Shown piece by piece: positions 1 through 18,100 of a stretch of DNA of 64,000 nucleotides; position 1 is the first letter of the stretch; every line of letters begins with the position of its first letter. The DNA lies in assembly GCA_014871385.1 (NCBI GenBank), contig CM026421.1, forward strand, positions 21,442,865 to 21,506,864. Direction: 5' to 3'. A model generated the notes under the pieces. It ran no database searches, was not told where the DNA came from, and saw only the letters and a program-made list of their open reading frames with translations. Position numbers and translations under genes: made by a program. The stretch is from Ceratodon purpureus. Its lineage: Eukaryota; Streptophyta; Bryopsida; Pseudoditrichales; Ditrichaceae.

Positions 1-6440
<6,440 letters not shown>

Positions 6441-8240
6441 GATCTGGATGTTCGATCGGGGAGTCTCGACTGATTTGGCATATGACGCCGTCGTGGTACC
6501 GTAGCTCGATCAGTCTGGCAAAGGGGGAGGGAAACAAGGCATTGGCAAGGGTGAGTCCGGACTCAACGTGACATAACTTAGATTGTTGCAACTTGCGCAC
6601 TCAGTCTGGGGCTCAATCTCGCGTTTGGTCGAGCTGAAATCGGGCTGCTCCTTCTCTTTGTGGAATCGAACTTCTGTTCTTTTCTTTTTCTTTTTCGTGA
6701 CTAAGTTAGTGACTACATAACTTAGTGACTCGTCCGCCCCCGGTCCGCCTATGACGGCACTCGCCCAATCACCTCCTTCCGCGTGGCACCCGCGACCAAC
6801 TTTGCTCTGACCCGGACATCACGCCCAGAACAAATCTTCACGCTTCGTAGATCTTTACGTCCATCATCTACGCCGTACTCTAGATTCTCGGCACAAGCCT
6901 GCATATGCATACCAATGAATCAAGTTGTCGACGTCCCACGTGATTTCTGCATGCATGCAGCGTTAGCGACGTCTTGAGCCTGGGGTGGGATATAGTGGGT
7001 GGCTCAGAAACCGCCCAAATTTTAGATTGGTAGGTTCGGTGGGGACCTATGAAGGGAATCCAATTTTTGGAGATGGATAAAGTGTACAAAAAAGTGGACC
7101 AATTGGAATAATTAATTTTGAATTGTTACTGAATTAGTTATGAATTTTGGAAGGGGAACTTGTAAGTGGCTCAAAAACCGCTCGGTCTAAAATGTACACC
7201 ATAAGTACATAGAAATTGGAAATTGGAAGATGTACCTCCTGCTTGGACATGTCTAGACTGCGGTTTGAGGTGTCGCGCGGGTTTTGAGCCACATACCCTA
7301 AACGCTAGGATAAGAAGAAAAAAAGGATCGTCTGTCAAAAACTGTATAACTCGATTTTTGAACAATTATTTATTTAATATTTATTTTAAATAATATTTGT
7401 CTCTCAAAAACTGAATTTCTCAATTTTCCACCTATTGAACATTTGGATGAATTGAGTAGATATTGTAGATTTCGGATTTGCACAATGATGCAGTAAGAAA
7501 GTAGAATTTCAGTTTTAAATGTGAATGTGATTTTTCAATCCATCACTCATATAAGGAAGTTTTGGATTAATATCAATTTGTGATGTGAAGAGTTGAAAAA
7601 TAATCTTTGAATAATGCATGTTTTGTATAAAATTTATGTTATGAATATAATTGCATATATTTGTCTATTAATCCTGATCTATTTGTTTCTCCACTGTAAA
7701 CTACTTCTCCTTCGAGTTTTAAATGACTAATATTTAAAGTAATTTTCATAGCATAAAAAAAATTCCACCTTTTAAATGGTTGCTAATGATTTGCTTGAAG
7801 AATGTCAAATTTTTTGTATGTGAAAATTTCCATATTGATATATAATTATGAATCCCATTAACGTATGAAAATATTGTTTGAACATAATTGAGTTATTTGT
7901 AAAGGCATCCAGTCTTTTGTCCTCCTTTTTTCATGTACCAGAGCTAGTACCATTCCTCCTCCTCCTCACGGTCCCACCCCTCTACCCAATTCTTCTCCCT
8001 CCCTCCAAATTTTTATGATTAAAAATTTCAATCTGGGCCAGTATTCTATTTCGGTCTAAAGTAAGATCATGCCGATCCGGTCCTTTTCAAATTACAGGTC
8101 AAAAACTCAAGTTTTGAGGGACTTTTTCATTATAAGGATCATTTTGAAAATATGCATACATTGGCTCAACAATCATTAAAAGTTTGTGGTTGCGAAGCAT
8201 AATTTATTGGTTGAAATAATATTGAAATTTCAATATATGA
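6441..8240. other. NSF upstream region and AT-rich intergenic DNA
   Basis: No gene is seen. 6240-6480 is GC-rich and covers NSF exon 1; 6480-6800 is the likely promoter, but no clear TATA box or motif stands out. Between about 6985 and 7310 the words TGGCTCAGAAACCGC and TGGCTCAAAAACCGC, and the inverted form GCGGGTTTTGAGCCACA, suggest an old MITE. The rest is AT-rich without open frames of note. Confidence 0.5.
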
Positions 8241-8259
8241 CATTTCATTATTCATATAA

Positions 8260-8570
8260 TTGAATACCATCAAAATGCATAAATATTTAACAATTCACGA
8301 AGTGAAATGCATGAATATTTAACAATTCACGAAGTGAAATGCATGAATATTTAACAATTCAAATAATATTGATTGAAAGGTGAAAATAGATCTAACCAAG
8401 ACATTCCTGTCAAATTCTACATCTTAAAAGTGAATGGTAAACAAAGTATTATTGTACACTTTGTAGATGAAGAAAATAAAGTCATAATTTGCAAAATTAA
8501 AAGAATATCACCACTTAAAGCATATTTGAGAAGAAAGTTATCGTTGAAAATTCAATAACATCAAAATGAA
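8260..8570 (+). repeat. Dispersed repeat R2, copy 1, with 34-bp tandem units
   Basis: 8280-8365 holds three tandem copies of a roughly 34-bp unit containing GAATATTTAACAATTCACGA. The following segment (to 8570) contains a 61-codon frame (8373-8558). The whole segment recurs in reverse orientation at about 37305-37545 with point differences, so it is a mobile or duplicated repeat rather than a host gene. Confidence 0.7.
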
Positions 8571-8639
8571 ACCACTTTCGAACACCTAAAAAAGAAAAAC
8601 CAAAATTTGTAATTGTGCTAATTTATCTCTTTATAAAAC

Positions 8640-9500
8640 ATAGTTTTTAGATTTTGTTACTTAAATTGTAAATGATAATCCTAATCATTAGAAAAACGGG
8701 TTCTAAAATTAAGAAACTAGAATCCAAATTTTAAAAAATGAGTTCTATAATTAAAAAAATGGCCTCTCAAGATAGGTAAATTAAGAGAACTAGAATCCAA
8801 AATTAAGAAACAAAGCTCTAATATGACAACAACAAAATCCAATATTAAAAAATAGACTCCAAATTTAAAGAAATAGAATTCAAGAATATAAAATGGGCTC
8901 TAAAATAAGGAATGTAGAATCCAAAATTGTGGAAATAGGCTCTAAAATTAGGGAAATCCTATATTTAGATAAATGGGCTTTTAAATCAAAAAATGGATTA
9001 AATTATAAAGAATTGAGAATCCAGAAGTAGAAAATTAGGTTTTAAAATAAAGAAACTAGAATCCAAAATTAAGAAACAAAGTCATGATATGATGAAAATA
9101 GAATCCATCACTAGAAAATAGTCTATGAACTTCAAAAAATAGAATCCAAGAATATGAAAATGGGCTCTAAAATATGGAATAGAGAATTTTAAATTAGAAA
9201 AATGAATTCTAAAATTAGGAAAATTTGAAACACGAATTAGAAAAATGGGAAGGAAACCAGGTACTGGAAGTCTGGATAAAGAAATCAGGTGCCGGATAAA
9301 GAACTCTTGGATATAGAAGCCAAGTGTTGGATATCGAAACCAAGTTTTGGAAGGAGAAGGTAAAAAAATAGATGCAGGAGTCAGGCACCATGTTCGTAAT
9401 GAATAGATAGGTGTTGTTAGAGAGATGAAGGCTTTAGACGATGATTGTATAAAGATCGTAGACGACGATCGATAATGATTCTATAGACGACGATCGATGG
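8640..9500 (+). repeat. Dispersed repeat R1, copy A
   Basis: AT-rich arms made of degenerate short words (AGAATCCAAAATTAAGAAA, GGGCTCTAAAAT) run into a distinctive core with GGATATAGAAGCCAAGTGTT, AACCAAGTTTTGGAAGGAGA and GGCACCATGTTCGTAATGAA. The core and adjoining arm recur at 57478-57900 and 21815-22650. No TIRs or transposase were found. Confidence 0.8.
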
Positions 9501-10744
9501 CTGATGCGCAGTAGCGCAGGACGGAAGAGTCCAACTCTTTCACAAATCTTCAAGCTCTCATGTACACTACTACCTTGTTTCCATCTTCCAATCTAGTAGT
9601 GTCTCTATTCTCCCGTTGCTTTTGTGGCTTCTCGTTGAATTTGTACATGGGGACAATTACATATAGTATAGTACTCGCACTCTTGGAGTATGGTGTCATG
9701 TAATTAAGGTATTCAAGCTCAAGGTTAATCCTGACACTGTAGCTACTTTATGGTCGGTATGTTGTGACGGATAGCATTTCTTTGAATTCTCACCTGGCTT
9801 AGTTGTTCTGCTAGCAGTTCCGTTTACTCTTTGCTGTGATGAATATTGACCATGTTTAGCTCTGCACATAGGAGGGCTGTAGTCAATTAGAACATTTCAG
9901 AAACTAGGAGAAACAACTGTGCAGTATTGTACTGTAGAATGCTGTCTTTGTAAATACTGTCTGTAGCCGCCTTGGCAAATGCTGTCTGTGGCACATTCGT
10001 TGCAAGAATTATAATTATCACTAGAATGGTCCTGGAATATTCTTCTGGCAGTTACTCTCTAAACTGGAAAGGTAACTGTACCGGTCGGTATGTTGGCTTC
10101 CTAGGGAATCAGGCAAATCCATGTTTCTAAACTGCCAAAATATATGTAATTTCTGTAAAAATAAATTCTTCCCTAGCTTGCCTCGAACGTGGTGACTGGT
10201 GAGTATCAACTAAAGACATGAATTCAGCGTTTTTTTTCCCTCATACGGGAGGTTGAGCGAAAGGCATGGTATTTTTTACAGTGACTGCCAGACTGTCGAA
10301 TCCTAATGTGCGTAAGGAGGGTAATTGGCTCAGAACAGGATTTTAGACATAGGGAGTGTCTACAGTTTAGTGTACGGGGGGGTTTAGATTGGCGACTTTG
10401 AGATTTCTGAAGAAGCCAAGTGCTGGCAAACTATACACATTTCAGGATGCAGTTTTGGCTTCCTCCTTTTACGCTAACTGAATATTTGGCTTCTTCATTC
10501 TAACCAAATACAAAGATTTGGCTAACAAATCACAAGGAAAATAATACAAGTACAAGTGACGAGTAAAACACAAAAATTGAAACCAATTAGACAGGGGAGT
10601 TGAACCCCGCTCCGAAGAGCCTGCCCAAACGCAGTGTCTAATCCCACCCACCCCCACCAAGTTAGTAAAATTTATGGTAAAATTCCCAAACAATTCAGCA
10701 CAGCAAGCTTGCAAAGTTTATGGAGACAGAAGAGCTCAATACGC
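9501..10744. other. Intergenic, no gene seen
   Basis: I see no supported coding exon. Short open frames here lack coding character. The right part (10470 onward) flanks the hAT transposase 3' end; no convincing hAT terminus or 8-bp target duplication could be identified by eye. Confidence 0.4.
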
Positions 10745-13183
10745 TCAGAAGGCCGTCCCATGCCTCTCCCTCGCTTCTCTCCAATGGTCGAATGCTACGG
10801 CGTAGGGAAACGACTCAAGATCGTACCAGGTCTGAGAGAACAGACGTATGGCAGTGTCGAGGTTCCCTCCCAGGCGGTTCCGAATCTTGCTTTTTACAAA
10901 GCTTAATGTCGAAAAAGTTCGCTCATCTTCGCATGAACCCAGCACAGCCGTCACAGCGATATTAGCCAACTTCATGTATTCAGACAATTTGTTTGAGAGC
11001 AAGGCATTGCAGCTCAAACGTTGCCATAGTCTCGTAACAGGGTTCACATCGTGGGGCGGTTCCATGGACTTTTTAGCGTTCCCCTTCATGGTCAGTTTGA
11101 ATAAACACTGTTGCAACGATAGAAGGTGCCAGTCCAAAGGCGGGGTAACCTGCTTGAAGTTCTCATCAGCAACATTGCCCATAGAGCGCATGGTACAAAA
11201 CCACGATTTAATAACCTCCAAGTGACGAGGAAAGAGGTCGTCGCACTTGTCCTGTAACCAGTACTGGGGGAAAATTATTCCCAGAGCCTCCATAATCTCA
11301 GAATCGGGAAAACGCCTCTCCAACTGAGAAATCAACATCTCCGCGGCTGCGGTACACTGGCCCTTCACCGAAATGAGGATTGCATCGAAGTCACTCCGAG
11401 ATACAGGGCAAGAAAGACCTGAGACAGGGTCCACATAATGAGCCGCAGGTGTATGGTCATTGACACGAAAAGCCAGCGTCTCGTTTCCATCGTTGAGATC
11501 AGTCACCCATTCCTGCTGAATGGTGTGACTGTGATCTGAAACAACGTCATGAAACAGCTCGAAATGAGCCACCGAATATTTGGTCCCACTATCCACATAC
11601 ATCTCAAAGATTTCATGCTGGCAGATTTTCACAGCGGCAATAAAATCAGAAACAAACACGTGACGACTCTGCGCAAATTTGATCAAGGACTGGATAGACT
11701 CTAGCAACGGGAGGATACAGGGGAGGGCGAACAGAGTTGTCACATCGAGGAGACGTGACAGATTAGCCTTCGCAGCATGCTCCTTAGGAGCGTCCTCTCC
11801 AAATTTTGCAATTAGGGCCTTGTACTCGCCTTGAATCCGTTTGAGGGGCTCCAGAAGTGAGATCCAACGGGTCTGCACTTGATTTAAAATATTCAGCCCC
11901 TCTGTCTCCACAATCTCAGCAAGTTTGAGCAACGCCAAATGGCGCTTAGGGGATCCTGCGAAATAGAGGTGCAAGTTTTTGCACAGCCTCTCAAGTTTCT
12001 GAACAAATGGTAATCCTGAGAGAGCCTCCACCGCAAGATTAGTTCTGTGAGCAAAATCATGTACTCCGATCACATAAGGTGAGTAGGTAGACTGTAGTCT
12101 CGAAATCACACCACTGCGACTGCCTTGGAATACAGCGGCACCATCTGCCCCAAAGCAGATCAGTTTCTGTGCCAATTCAATTCCCGAGATCCCCCCATGC
12201 CACCCGAGCTGGTCCAGAATCATCTCTGTGAGATTGGCTGCATTGGCATCACAATCAACCCTGCGAATGCAGATCAAGTGGGACTCACGAGAGTAATTGA
12301 CTGAATAATACACGTGAACCGAGAGCCACTGTTGGTTGTCTACAGCAGTGACCTCATCTGCCGAGGCAGAGATATACAAAGCATCAGCAACCCCCCTCTT
12401 CAACTTATCGGAACAGACCTGAGCCATCGCGATTGCGAACTCCCACCCCGCCCCTTGACTCCAGTGCTTACGCGGTATGTCTGGTACACTTAGGGAAGCA
12501 AGCAGATTTTGCATGGCGGAATATTCGCCCATTGGCCTCCCATGCATCAATACATGCAAACAGCATTTCATTTGAACACCCTTCCGACGTCTCTCCTTTG
12601 TGACTCCAGCGAGGACCTTAGTGATGACTGTCTGCCCTCCTTTAGCGAACCAAATTCTTTCGTTTTTTATGTGCTGATTCTGACCCAAGTAGTAGTACTC
12701 ACCTCGCTTGATTTTGCCCATGTCCACCATCGCACGTCTGCGACCCGCGTGCTTGAAGAGTCCATCAATCTTGGGCACCAGGAGTTTCTGCCGACCCTCT
12801 ATGTCTGTGCAGATTTTACATCTGACCTGAGTGATTGTCCCACACACGCCCACGACACTCTCTGCCCAAGGGAGTTTCGCGGCCCAAGAGTCTTGAAAAT
12901 GTCTCGCTGCATCATAGTTCTTCCGTCTCTTTCTTCTCGCCTCAGCCTCCATCACAGTCAATTCGCCCACCACCACGCAATCTGGCAGTCTTGGTTTCCT
13001 CGGAGTAGACCGTTCCTCATCCACATTGCAGTCGGAGTCCACCTGCGGCTCTGCCAAACCGAGCTCCTTCTTCACCTGCGCAAAATTGAACGGTGCATCA
13101 GTCTCTGCAGCCTCAGGTGGGGCGCGCCCCCCGTAAAGGAATTTACGGAGGGGGGCCTGTATCTTGTGAACCTTCGGTGCCAT
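10745..13183 (-). CDS. hAT superfamily transposase, open full-length frame
   Basis: An uninterrupted 812-codon frame without introns, starting ATG GCA CCG AAG. The N-terminal part has a possible zinc-binding segment (VRCKICTDIEGRQKLLVP then H) near residues 118-145. The RNase H-like core shows SASADEVTAVDNQQW near residue 275, FGADGAAVFQG near 345 and the conserved TRWISLL. The C-terminus carries the hAT dimerisation signature CEDERTFSTLSFVKSKIRN near residue 740. It belongs to the hAT group related to animal ZNF862/ZBED-like transposases. GC content is well above the flanks, consistent with a mobile element. The long plus-strand frame 12509-13798 is an antisense shadow. Confidence 0.9.
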   Translation of the reverse strand: MAPKVHKIQAPLRKFLYGGRAPPEAAETDAPFNFAQVKKELGLAEPQVDSDCNVDEERSTPRKPRLPDCVVVGELTVMEAEARRKRRKNYDAARHFQDSWAAKLPWAESVVGVCGTITQVRCKICTDIEGRQKLLVPKIDGLFKHAGRRRAMVDMGKIKRGEYYYLGQNQHIKNERIWFAKGGQTVITKVLAGVTKERRRKGVQMKCCLHVLMHGRPMGEYSAMQNLLASLSVPDIPRKHWSQGAGWEFAIAMAQVCSDKLKRGVADALYISASADEVTAVDNQQWLSVHVYYSVNYSRESHLICIRRVDCDANAANLTEMILDQLGWHGGISGIELAQKLICFGADGAAVFQGSRSGVISRLQSTYSPYVIGVHDFAHRTNLAVEALSGLPFVQKLERLCKNLHLYFAGSPKRHLALLKLAEIVETEGLNILNQVQTRWISLLEPLKRIQGEYKALIAKFGEDAPKEHAAKANLSRLLDVTTLFALPCILPLLESIQSLIKFAQSRHVFVSDFIAAVKICQHEIFEMYVDSGTKYSVAHFELFHDVVSDHSHTIQQEWVTDLNDGNETLAFRVNDHTPAAHYVDPVSGLSCPVSRSDFDAILISVKGQCTAAAEMLISQLERRFPDSEIMEALGIIFPQYWLQDKCDDLFPRHLEVIKSWFCTMRSMGNVADENFKQVTPPLDWHLLSLQQCLFKLTMKGNAKKSMEPPHDVNPVTRLWQRLSCNALLSNKLSEYMKLANIAVTAVLGSCEDERTFSTLSFVKSKIRNRLGGNLDTAIRLFSQTWYDLESFPYAVAFDHWREARERHGTAF

Positions 13184-13207
13184 GTTAAACCAACAAATGA
13201 ACTCGCA

Positions 13208-13500
13208 TTAACCAGCAAACAAATTGCTCAAACAATCCCCATCCCCAACTCTCAGCTCGCAGCATACAACAGCGAAACCGATCCCCAGAACCAACTCCCA
13301 GCCCCCAAAGTCCACCACCGAAACCGATTCCGAGACCCAACTCCCAGCCCCCAAACTCCAACACCGAAACCTATCCCGAGAACCACTTCGCAGCCCAACA
13401 CCAACCACGATCCCCAGAACCAACACCCAGCTCGCACAGTCCAACACCGAATCCGATCCCCAGAACGAACTCCAAGCGCGCACGATACAAGGAAGAGAGC
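13208..13500 (+). repeat. 46-bp imperfect minisatellite in the hAT 5' flank
   Basis: About five C/A-rich units of roughly 46 bp, each with variants of CCCAGAACCAACTCCCAGC followed by CCAACACCGAAACC. It lies directly upstream of the transposase ATG. The open frames on both strands across it are by-products of the repeat and should not be called genes. Confidence 0.75.
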
Positions 13501-13953
13501 GCATGCAAAACCCAATTACAAATCACCAGAAAACCCAGAATCCCAAGAGGAAGGTGAGGAACTCCCTCCATGCTGCGCTCTCATATACTCAACAACTGCC
13601 TTGCTAAATCGCTTCCTCCGCTCCCAATTCAGCAAACACCCACTGCAAAAGCCTGCGGAAACTATAATTTCAAGTCTAACATACAGGTGGCGCCGAGCAG
13701 CAATGCCCAAGTCGGAGATGGCGAAGCTAAACGAGGAGCAACGAGCAAAATGCAGGCCCGAAGATCCGAGAATGCAGGGGAAACTTGGCTCCTTCTGAAT
13801 ATAATTGGAAGAGATGAGGCGACATGGGGAGTGGGGGAGATCAGAATCCGGCGCGAAGTGACATTGGGGGATCGCAGTGGCGGCCCACGATGTCGAGTGC
13901 CTGGGCACTTAAGTGTCTCCAAGAGTCCCCTCCGATGTGACGACTTGGCCCCC

Positions 13954-14003
13954 CAGGTGCAGATACCCTGGTTCATCCCCGCCAGGGTATTCGCCTGCAC
14001 CTG
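13954..14003. repeat. Strong inverted repeat (hairpin) upstream of the hAT gene
   Basis: CAGGTGCAGATACCCTGG is followed after about 10 nt by CCAGGGTATTCGCCTGCACCTG. The arms pair over about 18 bp with a small bulge. It may be a subterminal structure of the hAT element. A hAT-like terminal word CAGTGGCGG occurs at 13875-13883, but its partner was not found. Confidence 0.7.
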
Positions 14004-14004
14004 A

Positions 14005-15390
14005 GAGGGGTCGGGTAATGGCGAATTATCGCCAGTAAAATAAACGCTGCATGAATTATTCATAAATAGATCGCGAATACTGCTATACTTTACCGACTAG
14101 TATTGTGGTGAAACAGAACAGTTTGACGACAAACCAGGGTATCATTCTGTGAGTATACCTGTCGAGGATCGCCCGATGCAGCTGAAAGAACCTCACTCGA
14201 ATCGGCTTCCAAAAATATGTTTATCGATCTTTCTTGTCCACTTTTCTTAATGGAAAGCTGATTCAAATTGCAAGATAATCAGCTGAACCAAATTGGAAGA
14301 TAATAAGATGATTCGAAATGGGAAATGGGAAGGTGTTCCAAATGAAAGTCTATAGAATTGGCAAGCTGAATGGAAGATGAAAAATAAAGCGCAATTTTGA
14401 TTCAAATCAAAAGAGCATTAAAATGAAGCTCCATCAAAGTGATGAAGCTGCAAGACAGCTATATCACAACCTCTTTTCTGTGGTATTTCAGAATTCTCCA
14501 TTGCTCAAGACAGATGGTTCAAACAAAAGTTGGTCTCCTGTGGTTTTCAGCCTCAGAGTTTGAGTTGCAGGTTTAAAAAGGCATCAATGACGTGTTCGAA
14601 ACAATCCAAACACTCTCTGTAAACATGCTCGAAAGCGGAGGCACTCAACACACGGGAATGCCAAAGCGTACAACGCTAACCACGCATAGAAAATTACTCC
14701 CTCCACCTGCTCAAAATTTGGAACGGGTAAACAATAGCATAAACAGTAGAAACTCCTACACCTATTATTCAAATCGGAGCCCATTACGGAATATATGATT
14801 TTTCATTAATGTAAATTTTATGACTATGTACATTATGATTATATATTGTATCTCATATGTTATATCAAAATAATTAAATTGTAATCAATATATAATATTA
14901 CATAATGTAATATGATATAGACCATTATGTAATATGGAATTATATTATTATTACTATGAGATCATGTAATGAGCCTAATTATGTTTCTTTCATTTTAATT
15001 TAAACTGTTACTTAACCACGTAGCGATGAAAAGGTGGGCCACTTGACAAACACCGAAGAGGACGATTATAACGATGATAAAAATCCAATAAGTCCAATGG
15101 TCTACAAACAAGTCCAATGGTCTACAAACAATTCCGTAAGCTTCAAATCAGGCAACGAATCCAGCTCCATCGTAAATTTTTACGAGCGACCTCGGTAATC
15201 TTCACCACCGACAAAATGAGAGTCTCTGTTACATCCAAGGCAACAATCTTTAGATTTTAAGTCACTGCCCCCCCATTTGGAACTGAGCATCAAAGTCAAA
15301 GGAGCAATTCAAAAAACCAGAACAAGGCAAAAACTAGAACAAGGCACAGAAACTCTCTACAGCTCTTTCTCAAATGGCTACCGAGAAGGA
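14005..15390. other. Intergenic, AT-rich
   Basis: No supported gene. 14800-14960 is extremely AT-rich with many ATTATGTAATAT-like words. 15091-15130 contains two tandem copies of the 20-bp word AAGTCCAATGGTCTACAAAC. Confidence 0.5.
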
Positions 15391-15523
15391 GCTTTACAGA
15401 GAATTCAAGCGATCTCTTTTCTCCAACCTACAATGGGACAAATGAGGTAAACAATTATGATGCAATGGGTAAACAAACACTAACCTGTCCCCCGCTGAGA
15501 ACCAAAGGATTGTACTGTCAGGA

Positions 15524-17087
15524 TCAAACACCATTCCGACTTTCAATATACTTTCGCTTGAGACACGACCCCACCCATTTCCACGCAGCCTCTGTGCAAA
15601 ATCCAACTTGCAATAGATCTCTTTGACTACGAGGAACTACTCTCCTTGTAGCTGGATTTGGGAGACACATTGCTCCTATGACAATGTCAAAGTCGTGTCC
15701 ACGTCGAGGGTGCTCATTGTACATGTTGTGATTACAAAATGTGTCCCATGCCTCCCCATCGACCCCACTCTCAAACCAATGGACTTTGAATATCCTCTCC
15801 CCATTTGCTGGAGGAATCTCTCCATGGAGGATCTCCAAATTGAGATCAAACTGAAAAACAACAACTGTGTCCCCTGGGTCTTTGCCAAGATGATTAAACA
15901 ATGGAAACTCGAAAGCTGCTTGTACCTGGTTGGTAATATAAAAGGCTTTATCGGGTGAAAATTCAGTACGAGACTTAAAAGGCTTGATACCACATCTTGA
16001 AAACTTATGGCTTGATGATAGTCTGGTGCCGTGGTAGAAGCACGCAAATCCACGAGTAAGATACGGGTTGTACATGACAATATCAGCTCTCGCAACAAAA
16101 TACTAAGCGAACAAACGTGCTCGCTCAGCAATACTGAGTGCCCTTGCACGGCGCAACATTACATTCCCTTCGACTTTGGAGGGGGTCACATATTCACCCA
16201 AACTTACAATAATTTGCTCCACATCTTGAAAAACCACCATCCCCACCTCCACATCTTGAAAATCCCTCTCTTGACCATCATCCCCACCTTGCCCTCCATG
16301 TCTTCCTCCACCTCCACTTCTTCCCCCTCAGCCTCTGCCTCCACTTCTCCCCTCCCCTCCTCTGCCACGTACATTTCGAGCTGCATTTCGAGCTGACCTC
16401 CTCCTTTCACCCTGCTGCTCACGGCCATGGCCACCCTCATCTCACCCATACGCACACTCTTGCAGCGTTATCAGTACATTCCTTAGAATATTCTCCTTGC
16501 TCGGGACAAAGGCAGTTTCAACACCCAAAGTGGACTCCTCCAAAGCCTCCAATGTCAACTGTATCTGTGAAATGACAATATCGGACAAAATGGGTCGAAA
16601 TGATGATAGTAGGTCCTCCACAGACGTTGGAGGTTGGGTCCCATCGCTGTGCATATTAAGCTCCTCCATGCAATGATCCCAAATAGTCCACGATAATAAC
16701 TTCCCTGATAAAACACTCCCACCACCATACATAGCCCATAATGAAGGCGATAGCAACTCCGAAACTGGTTTTCCCAATCCAGATACCAAGGGTGCAGGTG
16801 ATGATGGGGATGAGGCCCCAGTCCCAGCATGAAAGTCCGTCTGTCCAGGTATGAAATAGAAAACTGATCAGAGACTAAAAAAAAGACAGGCTAATGGACG
16901 TAAAGCCATGAAATATGAATGATGTGGACAAAGGAGCAAGTACAGACAAAGAAATCATGCTTGCAACGAATGAGCTACTTAATGCCTGACAAATGTCCTA
17001 GAACGTTACACATCGCTATAAGACCTTATTATGAAGGCAATATAGAACGACTTCACACACGGAAGTACCGAACCTCACCTGAGGCAT
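15524..17087 (-). CDS. Spliced protein with C-terminal ADP-ribosyltransferase-like (DUF3990-like) domain
   Basis: Exon model on the minus strand: 17087-17079 (ATG CCT CAG), 16840-16446, and about 16088-15524, giving 322 codons in frame. The last acceptor (GCGAG|A) is a weak site chosen to hold the frame. A GC-rich 5' UTR exon probably ends at the donor GGTAAGC near 17694. The N-terminal half (about 134 residues) is unrecognised. The C-terminal half reads FACFYHGT (about residue 150), then SPDKAFYITNQVQAAFEF (about 185-200), a VVVFQFDL strand and DFDIVIGAM. The order YHGT, FYxTxxxxxAxxF, hydrophobic strands resembles NAD-dependent ADP-ribosyltransferase-like DUF3990 proteins of fungi and plants. 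Catalytic activity is inference. The purine-rich 16204-16440 segment is intron. Confidence 0.6.
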
Positions 17088-17832
17088 GATTGACGCTAAT
17101 AATGCCCTTCCCTTGGTAAAACAGCCTCAAACAAAATATGCTCCTACGCTGCAAAAACACCACACATCAATGGATAATGTTCAAGGCTTAAACAGGAACC
17201 AAGCATTTCTTCCCTCGCTCCTCAATATCTTACACTGACAAAAATAAGTGCTCCATCGCAAGTAGCAATCGCAAATCAAGTTGGGGCTTACGATAAGACT
17301 TCACACAAGCACTTAAGTTACAAACGAGTTTAGAGGTTTGCAAGCCGCAAGTGTCCTTCACAGCAATTAAATCTTGAAGCCTATCAACAGAAGACCGTCC
17401 CAGGCTAGTCAGACCTAACCCCCACTAACTACATAGGGGAACACAATACAACGAAACCAAACCAAAGGTCCACTCCGTTTCAAAATGGGCAATGCTGAAG
17501 TTGCGAAACGTCTCAAAAGCTAAGAAATGCTCAGAAACTGTGCTCCACTAGCTATATACCACGAGGCCAGGGCCAAACAAAAACAAAGAAGGAACGCTAC
17601 TCGAACCCTTCCTGAACAATCTTCTCCATTCACAACAACTACTGTAGATTATTAGGGTTACCAAGAGGAACCTCGGAAAAAAAGCTTACCAAATTGCCGC
17701 CGCCGACAGAAGAGACTCCGCAAAACGTCAAACGTTCCCTCACAATAATAGACTCCACCACGAACAGGATCTACCGCCTCGCCCTCCCCGCAGCAGCAAG
17801 ACCCTCTCCGAGCGTTCCGTCGAACCAACCTT

Positions 17833-18100
17833 ACGTTCCTGGTGCCGGCCGATACACCAGCTCCAGTATATGAGGCTGGCTCAAGTATTGCAAAAACACA
17901 GTGAGGAGCTGGCGAAGGTGCCGGACACGGATGGGCAGAACATGAGGACGATCATGCAGAAGGTTATCAACGCAAGCCTGAAGCTTCTGTAGGAGTAATC
18001 GCGCCGGTCTCAAGAGATCGTGGAGCTGCAGCAGAAGTTCTCCGCGCGGGCGTGTGGGAAAGAAGGCAAGAAGCGGATGAATGCCTGGACTTGGTCTGCA
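17833..18100 (+). pseudogene. Degraded coding fragment of unknown origin
   Basis: After an acceptor-like CTCCAG the plus strand reads YMRLAQVLQKHSEELAKV and continues ...MRTIMQKVINASLKLL. Two in-frame TAG stops follow, then SRRSQEIVELQQKFSARA in the same frame. The helical, conserved-looking text interrupted by stops suggests a relic exon of a host gene. I could not name the parent. Confidence 0.4.

Noticed and set aside
13208..13607. Proline- and serine-rich frames on both strands near 13.3 kb
   Set aside because: Translations of the 46-bp minisatellite, with different frames open on both strands.
12509..13798. 429-codon plus-strand frame
   Set aside because: Antisense to the hAT transposase and its minisatellite leader; no domain, and the minus frame carries all hAT motifs.
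13875..13883. hAT-like terminus CAGTGGCGG
   Set aside because: Points the wrong way for the neighbouring transposase and no matching CCGCCACTG end with an 8-bp duplication was found nearby (the word at about 33394 is too distant).
15676..16149. 157-codon minus-strand frame overlapping the ART-like exon
   Set aside because: Alternative frame without the YHGT and AFYITN motifs; shadow of 15524-16088.
16204..16455. Glu/Met-rich minus-strand frame
   Set aside because: Low-complexity purine-rich intron of the ART-like gene; composition only.
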